DNA of 64,000 nt, from the NCBI RefSeq assembly GCF_030164425.1, contig NZ_JASNJD010000002.1, positions 62,001 to 126,000 of the forward strand, read 5' to 3'. Numbering within the stretch: position 1 is the stretch's first letter; every line of letters begins with the position of its first letter. The DNA is from Pseudodonghicola flavimaris. GTDB taxonomy: Bacteria; Pseudomonadota; Alphaproteobacteria; Rhodobacterales; Rhodobacteraceae. A program made the translations under genes and the position numbers. The notes under the pieces were generated by a model. The model worked only from the letters and a program-made list of their open reading frames with translations, had not been told where the DNA came from and did not search any database. Below, piece by piece: positions 38,370-48,627 of this stretch.

Positions 38370-38409
38370 CCGGCCCCGACCTGCCAGACGGCAGCGGGGC
38401 CGGTTTTTT
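38370..38409 (+). terminator. Intrinsic terminator of mlaAC
   Basis: A nested hairpin, outer CCGGCCCC/GGGGCCGG and inner CTGCC/GGCAG, is followed by six T residues. It lies 60 bases past the mlaC stop, and the convergent penicillin-binding protein gene ends just beyond it. Confidence 0.85.
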
Positions 38410-38431
38410 GTCGCCCGGCCAGCAGGACGCC

Positions 38432-40699
38432 CTAGCGTTTGGACTGCGCCCCGGCACCATTGCCGCCGCCGCCACCGCCGAAGATGTCGCGCAGGAGCTG
38501 GTCGACAGCCTGGCCCAACCCGCCACCGCCCGAGGACGGCGCCTTGGCCGCCGGCGGCGCGGTCGGCGGGATCGGCTCCCGCATCGGCAGCGGTGTCGGG
38601 GTCATCCCCTCCTGCACCCGCATCATGGTCTCATGCCAGATCTCCGCCGGCAGGCCGCTGCCCGTCACCCCCTTGAGCGGGGTGTTGTCGTCATAGCCCA
38701 TCCAGACCCCGGTGACGTAATCGGCGGTGAAGCCGATGAACCAGGCATCGCGCGCCTCCTGCGAGGTGCCGGTCTTGCCCGCCACTTGCCAGCCCGGCAG
38801 CCGCGCCCGTCCGCCGGTACCTTCGGAAACCACCTTCTCAAGCATCCAGATCAGCTGTTCGGCCGCCTCGGTGCGGATCACCCGCTCGCCGATGCCGCCC
38901 GAGGCGCCGAAGACCGGCGCATCGTCACCCACCAGCTTCAGCTCGGTCAGCCCATAGGGTTTGACCGAAGAGCCGCCGTTCAGGATGCCGGCATAGGCCC
39001 CGGTCATGTTGATCAGCGTGCTTTCCGAGGCCCCCAGCGCCAGCGCCGGACCCATCGCCAGATCGCTGTCCAGGCCGAACTCCTTCGCCACCAGCCGCAC
39101 CTTGTCGCGGCCGTATTTCTCGGAGATCTTCACCGCCGGGATGTTCAGCGACTTCTTCAGCGCCTCGGTCAAGGTCACCTGGCCATAGAACCTGTGGGTA
39201 TAGTTCTGCGGACACCACTGGCCGGAGCCGGGGATGGTCATGCAGAAGGCCTCGTCCGTCACCATGTCCAGCGGCGAGGCCCCGAGATCGAGCGCCGTGG
39301 CATAAACGAAGGGTTTGAAGGCCGAACCGGTCTGCCGCTTGGCCTGTGTGGCGCGGTTGAACACCCCGGACACCCGGGTCTTGCGACCGCCGACCATGGC
39401 GCGCACCGCGCCGTCCGGGCTCATCACCACGATGGCAGCCTGCGCCTTGGACCCCGGGCTGACCTTTTCCTGGAAGATGAAGTTCATCGCCTCTTCCGCC
39501 GAGGTCTGGATGCGCTGATCCAGCGTGGTCTTGATGATCACGTCCTCGGTGGTCTTGTCGCCGAAGAACTCCGGCGTCTCGTCCATCACCCAATCGGCGA
39601 AATACCCGCCCGCCCGCGCCGCCGCGGCCTCGGACAATTCGGCGGGGTTGGCGCGCGCCTGATCGGCCTGCGCCTGGGTGATATAGCCCTGCTCCTGCAT
39701 CAGGCCGACGATCACCCCGGCCCGGTTCTGCGCCCGGGTCAGGTTGTTGGTGGGCGCGAATCGGGTCGGCGCCACCAGCAGCCCGGCCAGCATCGCCGCC
39801 TCGGCGGGTTTCAGGTCAGAGGCCGACTTGCCGAAATAGCGCTGCGCCGCCGCCTCGAAGCCACGGGCACCAGCGCCCAGGAACGCCCGGTTCATGTAAA
39901 TGGTCAGGATATCGTCCTTGGAGTATTTCGCCTCCATCGCCATGGCGTAGATCGCTTCCTTGATCTTGCGCCACAGCGTGCTCTGCCGGCAGTCGGCCTC
40001 GTATTCCGCCTCGGTCATGCCGCTCTCGGGATCGTAGGGCACCCCGAGGCACAGCAGCTTGGCCGTCTGCTGGGTGATCGTCGAGCCGCCATGCCCGGAC
40101 AGCGGCCCGCGACCTTCGCGCAGGTTGATCGCCACGGCGCTGGCGACGCCGCGCGGGCTGACCCCGAAGTGATGATAGAATCGCCGGTCCTCGGTCGCGA
40201 TGATCGCGTGTTTGAGATAGGGCGAGACCGTTTCGGTGGTGACGACACCGCCGAACTGATCGCCGCGCCAGGCGAAAACCTGACCGTTGCGGTCCAGAAG
40301 CGTCACCGAGCCGCGCGCCCGACCGTCGAGCAGCGCGGTCATCTCGGGCAGCTGCGTGTACTGATATCCCACTGCCGCAGCGATCAGCAGCCCGATCACC
40401 ATCCCCATGCGCCAGGAGAATCCCCAGATCAGGCCGAAGATGCCGAAGATCACACGCTTGAAAAACCCCACGATACCGCCGCCGCCACCGCCCGAGCCGC
40501 GCCGCGCCGCGGCCTTCGTCCGGCGCCGGCCGCCGGTGGCCGGCTTGGCCTTGCTGGCGGTCTTGGTGGTCTTGGTGGTCTTGGCCGGTTTCGCCGTCTT
40601 CTTGGCCCCGGCCTTCGCCGTGCCCTTCGCCCCGCTCTTGGCCGAAGAATAGCGTTTGTCCGCAACCAGTGGCGGTTTGCGACGTGAGGAGTCTGCCAT
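38432..40699 (-). CDS. Class A penicillin-binding protein (transglycosylase/transpeptidase)
   Basis: A 755-residue bifunctional peptidoglycan synthase. A basic cytoplasmic tail rich in lysine, alanine and threonine repeats (about residues 15-75) precedes a transmembrane helix (FGIFGLIWGFSWRMGMVIGL region). The glycosyltransferase domain has ATEDRRFYHHFGVSP and GGSTITQQTAKLL; the transpeptidase domain has SAFKPFVYA (SXXK), SLNIPAVK (SXN) and KTGTS. The C-terminus is glycine/proline-rich. The lysine/threonine-rich tail may be a site of protein interaction. It resembles the PbpC/PBP1a-type proteins of Rhodobacterales. Confidence 0.92.
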   Translation of the reverse strand: MADSSRRKPPLVADKRYSSAKSGAKGTAKAGAKKTAKPAKTTKTTKTASKAKPATGGRRRTKAAARRGSGGGGGGIVGFFKRVIFGIFGLIWGFSWRMGMVIGLLIAAAVGYQYTQLPEMTALLDGRARGSVTLLDRNGQVFAWRGDQFGGVVTTETVSPYLKHAIIATEDRRFYHHFGVSPRGVASAVAINLREGRGPLSGHGGSTITQQTAKLLCLGVPYDPESGMTEAEYEADCRQSTLWRKIKEAIYAMAMEAKYSKDDILTIYMNRAFLGAGARGFEAAAQRYFGKSASDLKPAEAAMLAGLLVAPTRFAPTNNLTRAQNRAGVIVGLMQEQGYITQAQADQARANPAELSEAAAARAGGYFADWVMDETPEFFGDKTTEDVIIKTTLDQRIQTSAEEAMNFIFQEKVSPGSKAQAAIVVMSPDGAVRAMVGGRKTRVSGVFNRATQAKRQTGSAFKPFVYATALDLGASPLDMVTDEAFCMTIPGSGQWCPQNYTHRFYGQVTLTEALKKSLNIPAVKISEKYGRDKVRLVAKEFGLDSDLAMGPALALGASESTLINMTGAYAGILNGGSSVKPYGLTELKLVGDDAPVFGASGGIGERVIRTEAAEQLIWMLEKVVSEGTGGRARLPGWQVAGKTGTSQEARDAWFIGFTADYVTGVWMGYDDNTPLKGVTGSGLPAEIWHETMMRVQEGMTPTPLPMREPIPPTAPPAAKAPSSGGGGLGQAVDQLLRDIFGGGGGGNGAGAQSKR

Positions 40700-40823
40700 G
40701 CCCGATCCTGCTCGATCTTTGTTCTGGAGACAGACTACAGCGCCCGCGGCGATTTGTTGAGAGCCCGTAACCCGACTGTGACACGACTCTATTTCGCCCA
40801 TTTATTGGGCATCATACATTTTC

Positions 40824-40845
40824 TGTGCAAAAAATGTGCAAAAAA
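40824..40845. promoter_or_regulatory. Tandem 11-base repeat in the glnK-amtB promoter region
   Basis: TGTGCAAAAAA occurs twice head-to-tail (40824-40834, 40835-40845), about one helical turn apart, in an AT-rich patch 110 bases upstream of glnK. It could be a binding site for a nitrogen regulator. No sigma-54 -24/-12 pair with correct spacing was found downstream. Confidence 0.45.
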
Positions 40846-40952
40846 TAGGCGACAAGTCACAGTTATGTGGCAGAAAACATTCCATTCCTGCCTGTGGGAA
40901 GCCTTCCTTGCGAGGCGACCGCAGGGGGACCTGCCGAACGAAGGGGACGATC

Positions 40953-41291
40953 GTGAAACTGATCATTGCGACAATCAAGCCGTTCAAGCTGGAGGAGGTG
41001 CGCGAAGCGCTGACCGAGGCCGGCGTTCGCGGCATGATGGTGACGGAAATCAAAGGGTTCGGATCGCAGTCCGGCCACACCGAGATTTATCGCGGCGCGG
41101 AATACGCCGTGAATTTCGTGCCGAAAATCAAGCTGGAAATCGTGGTCAGCGCCGCCATGGCCGACCAGGTGGTCGAGACCATCACCAGCACTGCCAAGAC
41201 CGGGAAAATCGGCGACGGCAAGATCTTCGTGCTGGACGTGGAACAAGCGATCCGCGTGCGCACCGGTGAAACCAACGACGACGCGCTCTGA
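40953..41291 (+). CDS. glnK: Nitrogen regulatory protein P-II (GlnK/GlnB)
   Basis: A 112-residue P-II signalling protein that senses ATP/ADP and 2-oxoglutarate and blocks AmtB. The T-loop contains the uridylylation tyrosine at residue 51 (EIYRGAEYAVNF), and C-terminal IGDGKIFVLDVEQAIRVRTGE is family consensus. It starts with GTG at 40953 preceded by AAGGGGA. Close linkage with amtB (23 bases) makes GlnK, rather than GlnB, the better name. Confidence 0.95.
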   Translation: MKLIIATIKPFKLEEVREALTEAGVRGMMVTEIKGFGSQSGHTEIYRGAEYAVNFVPKIKLEIVVSAAMADQVVETITSTAKTGKIGDGKIFVLDVEQAIRVRTGETNDDAL

Positions 41292-41314
41292 GACGCGGAA
41301 CAGGGGAAACAGAA

Positions 41315-42643
<1,329 letters not shown>

Positions 42644-42668
42644 TCGGTCCTCGATCCGAAACAACCAG

Positions 42669-42697
42669 AAGGCCCGGGCATCCGCCCGGGCCTTTTT
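42669..42697 (+). terminator. Intrinsic terminator of glnK-amtB
   Basis: AAGGCCCGGG pairs with CCCGGGCCTT around a 6-base loop, followed by TTTTT, 26 bases past the amtB stop. Confidence 0.88.
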
Positions 42698-42753
42698 CCT
42701 TGGGCCCCGCCCCATATGCCACGACCCGGGCGGCCGGCCTGATCCGGGCATAA

Positions 42754-42788
42754 GAAAACGCCCCGTCCACAGGGAACGGGGCGTTTTC
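42754..42788. terminator. Long symmetric hairpin before the aminotransferase gene end
   Basis: GAAAACGCCCCGT pairs exactly with ACGGGGCGTTTTC around a 9-base loop. The AAAA/TTTT tails make it act in both directions: it ends the leftward-transcribed aminotransferase gene 21 bases away, and backs up the amtB terminator. Confidence 0.8.
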
Positions 42789-42809
42789 AATCCGTCTGGA
42801 ACGCAGGTG

Positions 42810-43994
42810 TCAGGCGCCGGCGTCGACGATCGCCTGGGCCAGCAGCGGCACCGTCCTGCTGTTCAGCCCGGCGATGTTCATCCGGCTGTCGCCCACCATG
42901 TAGACGCCGTAATCGGTGCGCAGCCGCTCCACGATCTCGGGCGAGACGCCCAGCCGCGAGAACATGCCCCGGTGCCCAGCCAGGAAGGCGAAGCGATCCG
43001 AGCCGGTCAGCCGCTGCAGCTCGTCCGCAAGCTGCTGGCGCAGGCCCAGCATCGACAGCCGCACCTCCTCCAGTTCCGCCATCCAGTCGGCGCGCAGCGC
43101 ATCGTCGTTCAGGATCGTCGCGACGATCCGGGCGCCGTGATCGGGCGGGAAGGAATAGGCCAGGCGGTTCAGCGTCGCCATCGTGTCCAGCACCAGCGGC
43201 TTGCGGGCGGTATCGGCGGAAATCGCCATCAGCATGCCGGTCCGCTCGCGGTAGATGCCGAAGTTCTTCGAACAGCTCGACGCGATCAGGCATTCCGGCA
43301 CCGAGGAGGCGATCAGCCGGGTGCCGGCGGCGTCCTCTTCCAGGCCGTCGCCAAAGCCCTGATAGGCGATGTCGATCATCGGCAGCAGGCGGCGCGCGTT
43401 CAGCAGGTCGGCGACCTCCTGCCATTGCACCATGTTCAGGTTGGCGCCGGTCGGATTGTGGCAGCAGCCATGCAGCAACACCGCATCGCCGGCTTCCGCG
43501 CCCTTCAGATCCTCCATCATCGCGTCGAAATCGACACCGCGGGTCTCCGCGTCGAAATAGCGATAGGTTTTGATCTCGATGCCGAGGTAGTTCAGGATCG
43601 CGATATGGTTGGGCCAGGTCGGATCGGAAATCCAGATCCGCCCGCCGGGCTTCATCATCTGGATCAGCTCGAAGCCCAGGCGCACCGCCCCGGTGCCGCC
43701 GGTGGTGGCCACCGCCGAGATCGCCTCAGGCGCCACCGCATCCGCCAGCAGCAGCCGGGTCATGCCGCCGGTAAAGGCGCTGTCGCCGGTCAGCCCGGTA
43801 TAGGTCTTGGTGGTCTGCTCGTCCCAGATCCGCTTCTCCGCCGCCTTGACCGCCCGCATGATCGGGGTGACGCCCTCGGCATTCTTGTAAACGCCCACGC
43901 CCAGGTCGATCTTCTGATCGCGCGGGTCGTCGGCATACATCAGCATCAGCTGCAGAATCTTGTCTGCCGGCTGCTTCTTGAGAGTTTCGAACAT
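42810..43994 (-). CDS. Aromatic/aspartate aminotransferase
   Basis: A 394-residue class I PLP enzyme of the AspC/TyrB type (beginning MFETLKKQPADKIL, with TYTGLTGDSAFTGG). The PLP lysine is in IASSCSKNFGIYRERTG and the substrate arginine in MVGDSRMNIAGLN. TyrB-like enzymes transaminate aromatic amino acids and aspartate/glutamate. Its stop is near an amtB terminator hairpin; the sseA gene precedes it by 4 bases on the same strand, so the two form an operon. Confidence 0.9.
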   Translation of the reverse strand: MFETLKKQPADKILQLMLMYADDPRDQKIDLGVGVYKNAEGVTPIMRAVKAAEKRIWDEQTTKTYTGLTGDSAFTGGMTRLLLADAVAPEAISAVATTGGTGAVRLGFELIQMMKPGGRIWISDPTWPNHIAILNYLGIEIKTYRYFDAETRGVDFDAMMEDLKGAEAGDAVLLHGCCHNPTGANLNMVQWQEVADLLNARRLLPMIDIAYQGFGDGLEEDAAGTRLIASSVPECLIASSCSKNFGIYRERTGMLMAISADTARKPLVLDTMATLNRLAYSFPPDHGARIVATILNDDALRADWMAELEEVRLSMLGLRQQLADELQRLTGSDRFAFLAGHRGMFSRLGVSPEIVERLRTDYGVYMVGDSRMNIAGLNSRTVPLLAQAIVDAGA

Positions 43995-43998
43995 AAAC

Positions 43999-44850
43999 TT
44001 AGTCTCCGGTTGCGACGGGCAGAGTGGGGAAGGCCCCCCATTCGGACCAGGAGCCGTCGTACAGCGAATGATCGGTCTTGCCCATACGCTCCAGCGCCAG
44101 GCTCAGCACCGCGGCGGTCACCCCCGATCCGCAGCTGGTGATCACCGGCTTGGACAGATCGACGCCGGCGGCCTCGAACACCGCGCGGCAGTCCTCCGGC
44201 GATTTCATCGTGCCGTCATCGTTCAGCAGCGTCGTATAGGGCACGTTGCGGGCGCCGGGGATATGGCCGCTGCGCAGCCCCGGACGCGGCTCGGGCTCCT
44301 CGCCGCGGAACCGGCCGGCCGAACGGGCGTCGACGATCTCGTGATCACCGAGCTTGGCGGCGGAAGACACCTGGGTCACATCGCGCACCAGATGGTTCTG
44401 CACCCGTACAGTCATGTGACGGTCACGCACCACCGGCGGCAGGTCCTCGATCTCGCGCCCCTCGGCCTGCCACTTCGGCAGACCGCCGTCCAGAACGGCA
44501 ATATTGGTCTGCCCCATCAGCTGGAACAGCCACCAGACCCGCGGCGCAGAGCCGATGCCGGCGCCGTCGTAGACCACCACCTGATGCCCGTCGCCGACCC
44601 CCATCGCGCGCAGCCGCGACATGAATTTCTCGACCGGCGGCGCCATATGCGGCAGGTCCGAGCGGTGATCCGAAATCTCGTCGATATCGAAGAAACGCGC
44701 GCCGGGAATATGGGCGGCCTCGTATTCGGCCCGCGCGTCCCGGCCCAACTGCGGCAGATACCAGGAGGCATCGAGAATCCGCAGATCTGGGTCCTTGATA
44801 TGCGCCGCCAGCCAGTCGGTCGAAACCAGTGTTTTCGGGTCGTCCTGCAT
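43999..44850 (-). CDS. sseA: 3-mercaptopyruvate sulfurtransferase
   Basis: A 283-residue two-rhodanese-domain protein that moves sulfur from 3-mercaptopyruvate to a thiol or cyanide. The catalytic cysteine loop is TSCGSGVTAAVLS near residue 230, the CG[S/T]GVT form specific to mercaptopyruvate sulfurtransferases rather than thiosulfate rhodanese. Co-transcription with an aminotransferase fits cysteine catabolism: transamination of cysteine gives mercaptopyruvate, which this enzyme consumes. The ATG at 44850 has GGTGGAG just before it. Confidence 0.94.
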   Translation of the reverse strand: MQDDPKTLVSTDWLAAHIKDPDLRILDASWYLPQLGRDARAEYEAAHIPGARFFDIDEISDHRSDLPHMAPPVEKFMSRLRAMGVGDGHQVVVYDGAGIGSAPRVWWLFQLMGQTNIAVLDGGLPKWQAEGREIEDLPPVVRDRHMTVRVQNHLVRDVTQVSSAAKLGDHEIVDARSAGRFRGEEPEPRPGLRSGHIPGARNVPYTTLLNDDGTMKSPEDCRAVFEAAGVDLSKPVITSCGSGVTAAVLSLALERMGKTDHSLYDGSWSEWGAFPTLPVATGD

Positions 44851-44980
44851 CGCTCCACCCTGTGCATAAAACCGTATCCTGCCTACTATCGGGGGCGCCC
44901 GGGTGCAAGGCAAGCGGGCTTTGGCGGCGCGCCACGGCCAAAGCGGCCGCCCACCCCGACGCGGCGGATGCCTTCGGCGA

Positions 44981-45068
44981 GAGTATTTGCACAGAGAAGA
45001 AGAGGTCAGTTGCACCCGACCCTCGACACGCCGCGCCCTGCCCTGGCTTCTTCTCTGCAAAAATACTC
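44981..45068. repeat. Inverted pair of dispersed repeats (CTTCTTCTCTG...AAATACTC type)
   Basis: The minus-strand copy (44981-45004, reading CTCTTCTTCTCTGTGCAAAT then ACTC) and a plus-strand copy (45046-45068, CTTCTTCTCTGCAAAAATAC then TC) face each other about 42 bases apart. A third copy is at 62536. The pair lies between sseA and a broken gene remnant and may mark a rearrangement site. The interval 44851-45150 holds no supported gene. Confidence 0.7.
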
Positions 45069-45150
45069 ACGGCGCCACATCGACCGCGGGCGCGGCGCCG
45101 ACCCGCCGGGCGCTTCCCCCGGTGCCGGTTTTCCGGCAGCATGCCAGGCC

Positions 45151-45380
45151 ATGTCCCGCCTCCCGCCCCCCGCCTTCCCGCTGAAAGCGAATCGCGAGCA
45201 AGAGGTCTGCGGCCCCGCCGCCGTGGCCTTTGCCGGGGTCTGCTGCGCGCGGGGGCAGGCGCCGGTTCTGTGGATCGTCGAAGGCAGGCAGCACGACCGG
45301 CTCCCCCCCCGGTTTCGCCGCCTTCGCCGATCCGGCGCGGCAGCTGCTCGGCCGGCCCCGCGATCAGGCAAAAAACTCTT
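45151..45380 (+). pseudogene. Broken remnant of an ImuA-like Rhodobacterales protein
   Basis: From the ATG at 45151, residues EVCGPAAVAFAGVCCARGQA PVLWIVEGRQHDRL (in two pieces, gapless) match the N-terminal pattern of ImuA-like SOS-mutagenesis proteins as I remember it: EVCGPA..FA, then GPVLWI, then DRL. A run of eight C residues (45303-45310) shifts the frame, and the match continues in the next frame as GFAAFADPARQLLGRPRDQA. After about 45372 the likeness stops, so the C-terminal half is lost. No intact imuB or dnaE2 is beside it. The assignment rests on motif memory, not on a search. Confidence 0.5.
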
Positions 45381-45445
45381 CCCCAGCCGGGGTTTTCACG
45401 AAATCCCGGCGCCGGAGCGATAGTACACCGCCCCAAAACGCCGCC

Positions 45446-45922
45446 TCAACGATTGTCTTTCAACAACCGCTGCTTCTGCCGCGACCAGTCGCGTTGGGCG
45501 CTGGTTTCACGCTTGTCATGGTTCTTCTTGCCCTTGGCGATGCCCAGCTTCATCTTGGCGATGCCGCGATGGTTGAAATACATCACCAGCGGCACCAGCG
45601 TCATGCCCTTGCGCTGGGTGGCGTTCCACAGGTCGGCCATCTGCTTGCGGCTGACCAGAAGCTTGCGCCGCCGCCGCTCCTCATGGCCGAAGGTCTTGGC
45701 CTGCGCGTAGGGCGCGATATAGGAGTTCACCAGCCAGAGCTCGCCGTTCTCCACCGCCGCATAGCTTTCGGCGATATTGCCGCCATGGGCGCGCAGCGAT
45801 TTCACCTCGGAACCTTCCAGGACGATGCCGCACTCCAAATCCTCCTCGATCGCGTAATCGAAGCGCGCGCGCCGGTTCTCGGCGATGATCTTGTAGTTCG
45901 GATCTGTCTTCTGCTTGGCCAT
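45446..45922 (-). CDS. smpB: SsrA (tmRNA)-binding protein
   Basis: SmpB brings tmRNA to stalled ribosomes for trans-translation. The 158-residue protein has the oligonucleotide-fold core [39 protein letters not shown], and the basic C-terminal tail [26 protein letters not shown] at 45922 gives the [19 protein letters not shown] start. No ssrA gene is visible nearby. Confidence 0.96.
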   Translation of the reverse strand: MAKQKTDPNYKIIAENRRARFDYAIEEDLECGIVLEGSEVKSLRAHGGNIAESYAAVENGELWLVNSYIAPYAQAKTFGHEERRRRKLLVSRKQMADLWNATQRKGMTLVPLVMYFNHRGIAKMKLGIAKGKKNHDKRETSAQRDWSRQKQRLLKDNR

Positions 45923-46005
45923 GCGCACCGATCTACGCATGCCACCGGCATTCTGCAAGATCCGCCTGCAAGTTCCCCGCGCCGCGCAGGTCCGCCGCGC
46001 CCGGC

Positions 46006-46060
46006 TCTTTTTCTGGCTTCAAATATCCTCCCCGAAGGGATCGCGGCGCAGCCGCGATAT
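46006..46060 (+). repeat. Dispersed repeat copy (CTTTTTCTGGCT...CAAATATCC type)
   Basis: CTTTTTCTGGCTTCAAATAT then CC, followed by a hairpin ATCGCGGC-GCA-GCCGCGAT. It is located just beyond the stop of the sulfotransferase gene and upstream of smpB. Core shared with copies at 19872 and 60203. Confidence 0.7.
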
Positions 46061-46082
46061 CGGGCCCGCCCCCGGCCGCGTC

Positions 46083-46901
46083 TCAGCCGCCCAGTTTGGC
46101 ATGCACCTCGTCGAGGTCGATCTCCCCCACCGGCATCTTGTTGGACGGATCGGCGGGGTCGTATTTGAACAGTTCGAAGTCCCGCTTGTAGATCTCATAG
46201 ACCAGATGCATCGACAGATCGTCGAAATACTCCTCGACCGGATGCGCCCGTTTGGGGCCGTGGCCCTCGCTTTCGTTGAACCGCGGGATCGCCGCCAGAT
46301 CGACCGGATGAGGCGTCTCCACCGCGTCCAGCACCCCCTGCATGCCTTCGTTGAACCGCTCGGTCCAGAAGATGTGATCGTAGCGTCCGCCATTGGCGAT
46401 GAAGGTCGATACATGGCCCGACATCGCCGACCAGTGGATGTCCGGCTCCATCGGCCGGCGCCAGCGGATGGTGTCACGGGCGAACAGCAGGAACCGGCGA
46501 AAGCTCTGGATCTGGTCGAACTCCTGCTTGCCGTCGTCGCCGCCGACCTCGACACCATAGGTATAGGTCAGCTTCGGCACCATATTGCCGCGATAGCGTT
46601 TGCCATTGCGCTGGATGCCGCAGATCTTGTCGAAGAAGGAGCTGAGAATCCGGGTGTAGGGATTGCGCACGCAGGTGAAGGCATAGGACCGATGCGCCTG
46701 CACGTTGCGGGTGATCGGCTCGTGACTGTGCTCCTGCGACCACTTGTGCAGCCCCTCGCGCGCATCATGGATGTCGCCGTCGAAAAACCGCCCGTGGTCG
46801 GAGTAGAACATGATCTGCCCGATCGTCGAACAGGCGCATTTCGGCACCACCCGATACACCATGCTCTCACTCTCGGTCATCCAGGTCCCGGGAAAGCCCA
46901 T
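46083..46901 (-). CDS. Sulfotransferase family protein (family 2, carbohydrate)
   Basis: A 272-residue PAPS-dependent sulfotransferase, with the 5'-phosphosulfate loop YRVVPKCACSTIGQIMFY at about residue 15 and the 3'-phosphate motif FTCVRNPYTRILSSFFDKI near residue 75. This KCACST form is typical of carbohydrate (chondroitin/HNK-1-like) sulfotransferases. It is divergent from a beta-1,6-N-acetylglucosaminyltransferase-type gene, suggesting sulfation of a surface or secreted polysaccharide made by that enzyme. Confidence 0.85.
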   Translation of the reverse strand: MGFPGTWMTESESMVYRVVPKCACSTIGQIMFYSDHGRFFDGDIHDAREGLHKWSQEHSHEPITRNVQAHRSYAFTCVRNPYTRILSSFFDKICGIQRNGKRYRGNMVPKLTYTYGVEVGGDDGKQEFDQIQSFRRFLLFARDTIRWRRPMEPDIHWSAMSGHVSTFIANGGRYDHIFWTERFNEGMQGVLDAVETPHPVDLAAIPRFNESEGHGPKRAHPVEEYFDDLSMHLVYEIYKRDFELFKYDPADPSNKMPVGEIDLDEVHAKLGG

Positions 46902-47048
46902 CTGCTCCTGCCTCCATGCTGCGCGGGGGCGTCTGTTTCACTGCGCCGCATCCGCCGCCCGAAAAAACCAAATAATCAGTGTTTATTCAATCGGACTTCG
47001 CCTTTATCTAATGTGGGGTAGAGCAGTTAGCGGTAAATCCTGTCCCCC

Positions 47049-48626
47049 ATGGCGAAAATCGCGTATATCCTTCTGTGTCACAAGGATCCCGACGCCATCG
47101 TCACGCAGGCCAGGCGGATCACTGACGCTGGCGACTACATCTCCATCCACTTCGATGCCAGCGCGCCGCTGGAAGCGTTCCGCCAGATCCGCGACACCCT
47201 CGGCGATAACCCCAACGTCACCTTCGCGCGGCCGCGGATTCGCTGTGGCTGGGGGGAATGGTCGCTGGTTCAGGCGACGCTGAACGCGGTGGCGGCGGCG
47301 GTCGACGCCTTTCCGCGCGCCACCCATTTCTACATGCTTTCGGGCGATTGCATGCCGATCAAGACGGCCGAATACGCCCGCCGTTTCCTCGACGATCACG
47401 ACAGCGATTTCATCGAGAGCTTCGATTTCTTCGAAAGCGACTGGATCAAGACCGGCATCAAAGAAGAGCGATTGATCTATCGCCACGTCCTGAACGAACG
47501 CAAACACAAGGCGCTGTTCTATGCCAGTTTCAACCTGCAGAAAAAGCTGGGGCTGAAACGGGCGATCCCGGCCGATCTGCAGATCCAGATCGGCAGCCAG
47601 TGGTGGTGCCTGCGCCGCCGCACCATCGAATGGATCCTCGATTTCACTCGCGCGCGCCGCGACGTGATGCGGTTCTTCCGAACCACCTGGATCCCGGACG
47701 AGACCTTTTTCCAGACACTGGTGCGCCATCTGGTCCCCGAGAACGAGATCGAGTGCCGCACGCTGACATTTCTGATGTTTTCCGACTACGGCATGCCGGT
47801 GACCTTCTACAACGATCACTACGACATGCTACTGGGGCAGGATTTCCTGTTCGCCCGGAAGATCAGCCCCGAGGCAAGCGAGCTGAAAAGCCGGCTGGGG
47901 CGGCTCTATTCCGAGGAAGATGTCGCGTTCCGGATCTCGAACGAGGGACGCAGCCTGTACAAGTTCCTCACCGGGCGCGGACGGATCGGCCGGCGGTTCG
48001 GCATGCGGTTCTGGGAAACCGAAAGCAGCCTGGGCCGCGAACGCGAACTGATGATCGTGGTCTGCAAGAAATGGCATGTGGCCAAGCGGCTGCTGGCCCA
48101 TATCCGCCAGACCACCAATGTGCCGGCGATCGAATATCTCTTTAACGAAGCGGATACGCCGCTGCCCGATCTCGGCGGCATCCAGACCACGCTGGAAAAA
48201 CGCACCCGCCACCGCCGGGCGCTGATGCGGATGCTGTTCGACTATTACGAAACCGACCGGCTGATCGTCTGCATGGACCCGGCCAATCTGGATCTGATCC
48301 AGGATTTCGCCTCGGACCGGTCGGTGACCCGGATCCTCGAGGTCGAATGCCTGTTCTCGGATGACTATCTGATCGGCCACGCCCACCGCATCGGGCTGGC
48401 CGGCGATCAGACCAGCCCGGCAACGCTGGAACGGCTGCTGCCGACGATCCGCAACGACATGCATTACGAAACCGACCGCATCCGCGATGCCGGTTTCGGC
48501 CATTACGAACGGATCAGCGAAACCGCCTCCGCCGAGGAAAACGCCGATCATCTCGCCGCTTTCCTCAATATCGGCCGGGATCAGGCCCTGAGCCTGGCCC
48601 GGACCGAGTATCTCTTCGCCGACTAG
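47049..48626 (+). CDS. Core-2/I-branching-type glycosyltransferase with C-terminal DUF5928-like region
   Basis: A 525-residue protein. The N-terminal part (residues 1-270) is a Core-2/I-branching beta-1,6-N-acetylglucosaminyltransferase domain: KIAYILLCHKDPDAIVTQA, CGWGEWSLVQATLNA, HFYMLSGDCMPIKT and SQWWCLRRRTIEWIL are strongly conserved features. The rest is a domain common in Rhodobacterales proteins (DUF5928) of unknown role. It would add a branching sugar to a glycan. It is divergent from a sulfotransferase with an AT-rich spacer of about 145 bases that should hold both promoters. Confidence 0.85.
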   Translation: MAKIAYILLCHKDPDAIVTQARRITDAGDYISIHFDASAPLEAFRQIRDTLGDNPNVTFARPRIRCGWGEWSLVQATLNAVAAAVDAFPRATHFYMLSGDCMPIKTAEYARRFLDDHDSDFIESFDFFESDWIKTGIKEERLIYRHVLNERKHKALFYASFNLQKKLGLKRAIPADLQIQIGSQWWCLRRRTIEWILDFTRARRDVMRFFRTTWIPDETFFQTLVRHLVPENEIECRTLTFLMFSDYGMPVTFYNDHYDMLLGQDFLFARKISPEASELKSRLGRLYSEEDVAFRISNEGRSLYKFLTGRGRIGRRFGMRFWETESSLGRERELMIVVCKKWHVAKRLLAHIRQTTNVPAIEYLFNEADTPLPDLGGIQTTLEKRTRHRRALMRMLFDYYETDRLIVCMDPANLDLIQDFASDRSVTRILEVECLFSDDYLIGHAHRIGLAGDQTSPATLERLLPTIRNDMHYETDRIRDAGFGHYERISETASAEENADHLAAFLNIGRDQALSLARTEYLFAD

Positions 48627-48627
48627 C

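Noticed and set aside
38408-40687. Long plus-strand frame covering the penicillin-binding protein gene
   Set aside because: Composition is that of reverse-strand shadow (arginine, histidine and glycine rich) with no domain.
40850-40952. Sigma-54 promoter before glnK
   Set aside because: GG and GC pairs were found, but the spacing was 12 rather than 10 bases.
45230-46168. A 312-aa frame running through the ImuA remnant and across smpB
   Set aside because: Only its first part resembles the remnant; the rest is the shadow of smpB and non-coding repeats.
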